Source of the DNA: an uncultured Clostridia bacterium
GTDB taxonomy: Bacteria; Bacillota; Clostridia; Christensenellales; Borkfalkiaceae
DNA: 17,105 nt
NCBI GenBank assembly: GCA_904501815.1
Contig: CAJGCN010000012.1
Location: forward strand, 1 to 17,105
Direction of reading: 5' to 3'
Each line of letters opens with the position of its first letter. Position 1 is the stretch's first letter. Position numbers and translations under genes: made by a program. Under the pieces are notes generated by a model. The model was not told the origin of the DNA. It saw nothing but the letters and a program-made list of their open reading frames with translations, and did not search any database. This document shows positions 14,941 to 17,105 of this stretch, piece after piece.

Positions 14941-16443
14941 GTGGCGATAACCTTTCTTTTTTGTCTTTTAACGGCTCGTTTTTTCTACGTGCAAATCGTA
15001 TGGCAGGAAGAACTCGTCTGCCGTGCGCTCGACCAATGGACGAGAGAAATCCCCGTCGTAGCCAAGCGTGGTTCAATCACCGATAGAAACGGCGTAGTAC
15101 TCGTCGAAAACGATAGCTATTACACGGTATTCGCGCGCTCTAACGCCGTGAAAGACCCTAAATCAACGGCGAGCGAGTTGGCAAAAACGCTGAGTCGCGA
15201 CGAGAGTAAAATTTATGAAAAACTTACGGGCGCAAAGGCGTCCGAGCTTACGATTGCCCGAAAAATAGATAAATCCGCCGTGCAAAAGCTTGCGGAAACG
15301 GGGTTGGACGGCGTGTACTATTCCCGCGATAACGCCCGCGTTTACCCCAAAGGGGATACCCTTTGTCAGGTGCTCGGCTTTACTTCCAGCGATAATACGG
15401 GTACTACGGGCGTAGAAAAATACTACGATAAGTATTTAAAGGGCAAAGACGGGGAATTGCTGTATGAAACGGACTTAGTAGGGATTGATTTAAAGGGAGC
15501 GGTGGCGGCGTACCGCGAAGCGGAAGACGGATATAATTTACGCTTAACCGTCGATTACGGCATACAGGCAATCGTTGAAAGCGCTTTATATAAAGTGGGG
15601 CAAACGTATTCTCCGGCTTCGGCAGAGTGTATCGTGCTTGACCCGAATACTTTCGAAATTTTGGCAATGGCGAATTATCCTGCCTACGATTTAAACGAAA
15701 TCCCGCGCGACGATATTCCGCTACTCAACTCCCTTTCTCGAAATAAAATCGTTTGCGATATTTACGAGCCAGGCTCAACCTTTAAAGTGATTACGGCGGC
15801 TGCCAATTTGGAAGAAGCCAGCAAAGGCAATCCCAAAGCCTTTGCGGATAACCACGTCTTTTCTAGCTCCCGCACCCGTTCGGTAGACGGAACGACGGTA
15901 AAATGTTGGAGTAATCACGCAAACGGAAAACATACCAACCAACGGCTTGCAGAAGCGCTCAATAACAGCTGTAATCCCTGCTTTACGGATATTGCGCTTT
16001 CGCTCGGTACGCAAACCTTTTACGACTATCTTTCAGCTTTTGGGTTTGGAAAAACGACGGGGATAGACTACGGCGGGGAAGCGACGGGGATTTTGTTAAG
16101 GGAAAGCGCGGTGCGGGGTTGCGACCTTGCCCGTATCGGGTTTGGGCAAACGATTGCCGTGTCGGGCATACAGCTCGCCTGCGCGACGGCGGCGGCAGTC
16201 AACGGCGGGTATTATTATACTCCCCAACTCGTCAAGGAAATCTACGCTGACGACGGCTACGTATTGAAAAAAATTGCGCCGACTTTAAAGAACAGAACGG
16301 TGAGCGAACAAACGTCTAAAAAACTTGCGACGATGCTCGAAGGGGTCGTAAAAGACGGTAGCGGAAAAAAGGCGTATATAGACGGCTATCACGTTGCAGG
16401 CAAAACAGGAGTTTCGTACTCTTGGATGTGTAGTAATTTATAG
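14941..16443 (+). CDS. Class B penicillin-binding protein (FtsI/PBP2/SpoVD type), interrupted after the KTG motif
   Basis: Transpeptidase of septal or spore peptidoglycan, here a 5' fragment. GTG 14941 is the first standard start codon, but reading upstream in frame gives a basic cytoplasmic tail (KRQQEFSISVLRKRLFAIVV) before the transmembrane helix, and GGGAG (14868-14872) is 8 bases before an ATC at 14881. True initiation may therefore be there. Numbered from 14941: transmembrane helix about 1-16, dimerisation domain from AKRGSITDRNGVVL, then SxxK Ser279-Lys282 in EPGSTFKVI, SxN in NNSCNPCF, and KTG at 488-490 in VAGKTG. Homologues continue KTGT plus at least 60 residues; here only VSYSWMCSNL and a stop follow. 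FtsI and SpoVD cannot be separated without the C-terminus, because PASTA domains would lie downstream. Confidence 0.9.
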   Translation: MAITFLFCLLTARFFYVQIVWQEELVCRALDQWTREIPVVAKRGSITDRNGVVLVENDSYYTVFARSNAVKDPKSTASELAKTLSRDESKIYEKLTGAKASELTIARKIDKSAVQKLAETGLDGVYYSRDNARVYPKGDTLCQVLGFTSSDNTGTTGVEKYYDKYLKGKDGELLYETDLVGIDLKGAVAAYREAEDGYNLRLTVDYGIQAIVESALYKVGQTYSPASAECIVLDPNTFEILAMANYPAYDLNEIPRDDIPLLNSLSRNKIVCDIYEPGSTFKVITAAANLEEASKGNPKAFADNHVFSSSRTRSVDGTTVKCWSNHANGKHTNQRLAEALNNSCNPCFTDIALSLGTQTFYDYLSAFGFGKTTGIDYGGEATGILLRESAVRGCDLARIGFGQTIAVSGIQLACATAAAVNGGYYYTPQLVKEIYADDGYVLKKIAPTLKNRTVSEQTSKKLATMLEGVVKDGSGKKAYIDGYHVAGKTGVSYSWMCSNL

Positions 16444-16448
16444 ATGAG

Positions 16449-16471
16449 TATTATATACTGTGTATATAATA
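16449..16471. repeat. Perfect 10-bp inverted repeat with 3-base spacer
   Basis: TATTATATAC, spacer TGT, GTATATAATA: a perfect palindrome starting 38 bases from the point where PBP homology ends. No T-run follows. It could be an operator or a recombinase arm site near an element end; the role is unknown. Confidence 0.6.
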
Positions 16472-16502
16472 AAAAATAACTAAATAAAATTTTTGAGTGA
16501 AG

Positions 16503-16527
16503 AAGTCGATGAAAATCGGCTTTTTTT
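16503..16527 (+). terminator. Intrinsic terminator just inside the AT-rich segment
   Basis: AAGTCGAT (16503-16510) pairs with ATCGGCTT (16515-16522), with one G-T pair, around a GAAA tetraloop. The run of T continues to 16527. It would stop transcription entering from the dcw cluster, an insulating position for an inserted element. Confidence 0.8.
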
Positions 16528-16770
16528 CATTTTAGTAGTAAATTATCAAGCGTTTATTTAAGTATAAACGTTGGATTTTGGTTCAAAGTTTTTTCAATAC
16601 TGCTTAAAGTTGACGTTAAAAAGGACACGGAGAATTTAACGGCAATCAAAGATAAGTATTCTGAAATTATAGTCAGCTCTCAGGTTAAAACCGTTATAAG
16701 TGGATTTAATAAAAAAACAAAAAACAGGGAAATTTTTTCTTGCATGTTTTATTTTGTAACGCTTTTGTAA
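16513..16770 (+). pseudogene. Startless reading frame, possible decayed gene remnant
   Basis: A frame open from the TGA at 16510-16512 to a TAA at 16768-16770 encodes about 85 residues, including KVDVKKDTENLTAIKDKYSE and VSSQVKTVISGFNKKTKN. It has no ATG, GTG or TTG start and no ribosome binding site, and it runs through the terminator and the 11-bp repeats. The middle has protein-like composition but matches no family I recognise. It may be the tail of a lost gene, or chance in AT-rich DNA. Confidence 0.25.
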
Positions 16771-16773
16771 CGC
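16752..16773. repeat. Tandem 11-bp direct repeats, possible response-regulator site
   Basis: TTTTGTAACGC occurs twice without a gap (16752-16762, 16763-16773). One-turn spacing of direct repeats is characteristic of OmpR/PhoB-family response regulator boxes. The second copy contains TTGTAA (16765-16770), which is 18 bases before a TATTAT (16789-16794), so the repeats may overlap a weak -35 element of the gene to the right. Confidence 0.55.
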
Positions 16774-16833
16774 GACGGATAGTATATTTATTATGTTCAA
16801 ATATTTTTATATTGGAATATTGTCAAAAAAAGA

Positions 16834-16847
16834 CCTGAGTAATCAGG
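16834..16847 (+). promoter_or_regulatory. Small leader hairpin before the last gene
   Basis: CCTGA/TCAGG around a GTAA loop, 13 bases before the strong AAAGGAGGG ribosome binding site (16859-16867). It may affect translation start; the evidence is only the pairing. Confidence 0.3.
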
Positions 16848-16897
16848 AAATATCATCTAAAGGAGGGTATAAATTGGAGAAGATAGACCTTATTTGA

Positions 16898-17105
16898 ATG
16901 TGGATAGCAGAACTTGTTCCCTTATCGGCGACATTATTCTCTTTTATATACGGGCTTAGAAATTTTTTCAAAAAAGGCAAGCCTTTATTTCTTCAAAGTA
17001 TTACCATGGCGATGGGGTGCCATGCTTTGGGGAGTATCTATCATCTTTGCCAAACACTCACGACGGAAACCATCTTAGAAGGTTTTACGCCGGCATATCT
17101 TGGCA
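16898..17105 (+). CDS. Unrecognised membrane protein, 3' end outside the window
   Basis: The frame from ATG 16898 stays open to the window edge for 69 codons and begins MWIAELVPLSATLFSFIYGL. A hydrophobic segment at residues 3-21 is followed by a basic loop (RNFFKKGK) and a second hydrophobic stretch (about 29-50), typical of a polytopic membrane protein. The excellent ribosome binding site AAAGGAGGG (16859-16867) is about 30 bases away, too far for this ATG. It is ideally spaced for TTG 16874, which is in frame but meets TGA after seven codons, directly before the ATG. Either a short leader peptide is coupled to this gene, or the true N-terminus is broken by a Trp-to-stop change. I do not recognise the family. 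Confidence 0.55.
   Translation, partial: MWIAELVPLSATLFSFIYGLRNFFKKGKPLFLQSITMAMGCHALGSIYHLCQTLTTETILEGFTPAYLG

Larger units (their letters stand above)
16411..17105. mobile_element. Probable end of an inserted element within the PBP gene (or assembly junction)
   Basis: From about 16411 the sequence no longer codes for PBP. It becomes AT-rich with long A and T runs, unlike the regular host coding style to its left. It holds a 23-bp palindrome, a terminator, a startless ORF, tandem 11-bp repeats and the beginning of an unrelated membrane protein gene. No recombinase or transposase is visible because the window ends. The insertion reading is inferred from the broken gene; a misassembly at the KTG codons is the main alternative. 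Confidence 0.45.

Noticed and set aside
14874..15086. 70-codon ORF overlapping the PBP start in another frame, with a TTG-region start near the GGGAG site
   Set aside because: The product is Arg- and Phe-rich with no family resemblance and overlaps the PBP membrane helix and dimerisation domain; most likely a shadow.
16441..17105. CRISPR array or tRNA attachment site in the AT-rich segment
   Set aside because: There is no spaced repeat series (only one gapless 11-bp pair) and no tRNA-like cloverleaf.

Overview
The window looks like chromosome from an uncultured, low-to-moderate-GC Bacillota bacterium of the Clostridia type. I base this on gene content and order: a str operon tail with tuf last, a dcw cluster beginning mraZ-rsmH-ftsL-class B PBP, an HTH-cupin regulator ahead of potABCD, a CPBP membrane protease, and clean sigma-A promoters and AT-rich intrinsic terminators. 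No rRNA or tRNA gene was seen, so I do not name a genus.

Layout. 1-3899 (+): the end of the str operon, with rpsG (5' end outside the window), fusA, and tuf. tuf has its own promoter and a hairpin-rich leader, and ends in a strong terminator. 4006-5952 (+): a CPBP/CAAX-type intramembrane protease, then a diacylglycerol/lipid kinase with its own consensus promoter. 6019-11064 (-): one tight operon, HTH-cupin regulator-potA-potB-potC-potD, for polyamine (spermidine/putrescine) import. Its single consensus promoter is followed by two 17-bp near-identical operators 22 bp apart, which points to autoregulation. 11333-11596 (-): rpsT with a promoter and tandem terminators. 11744-16443 (+): glutamate racemase, then mraZ (consensus promoter with MraZ-type boxes inside its spacer), rsmH, an FtsL-like protein with a long cytoplasmic extension, and a class B penicillin-binding protein.

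The most unusual point is the right end. The PBP reading frame is normal through the SxxK, SxN and KTG active-site motifs, and loses all family resemblance directly after KTG (about base 16411). From there the DNA is visibly AT-richer and intergenic in character: a 23-bp palindrome, an intrinsic terminator, a degenerate ORF without a start, tandem 11-bp repeats like a response-regulator site, and the start of an unrecognised membrane protein. This fits the end of an inserted mobile element (possibly a sporulation-excised type if the PBP is SpoVD) or an assembly junction. The sequence alone cannot decide between them.

Functionally, the left part serves translation, the middle serves polyamine uptake under a ligand-sensing repressor, and the right part serves peptidoglycan precursor supply (D-glutamate) and septal or spore wall synthesis.
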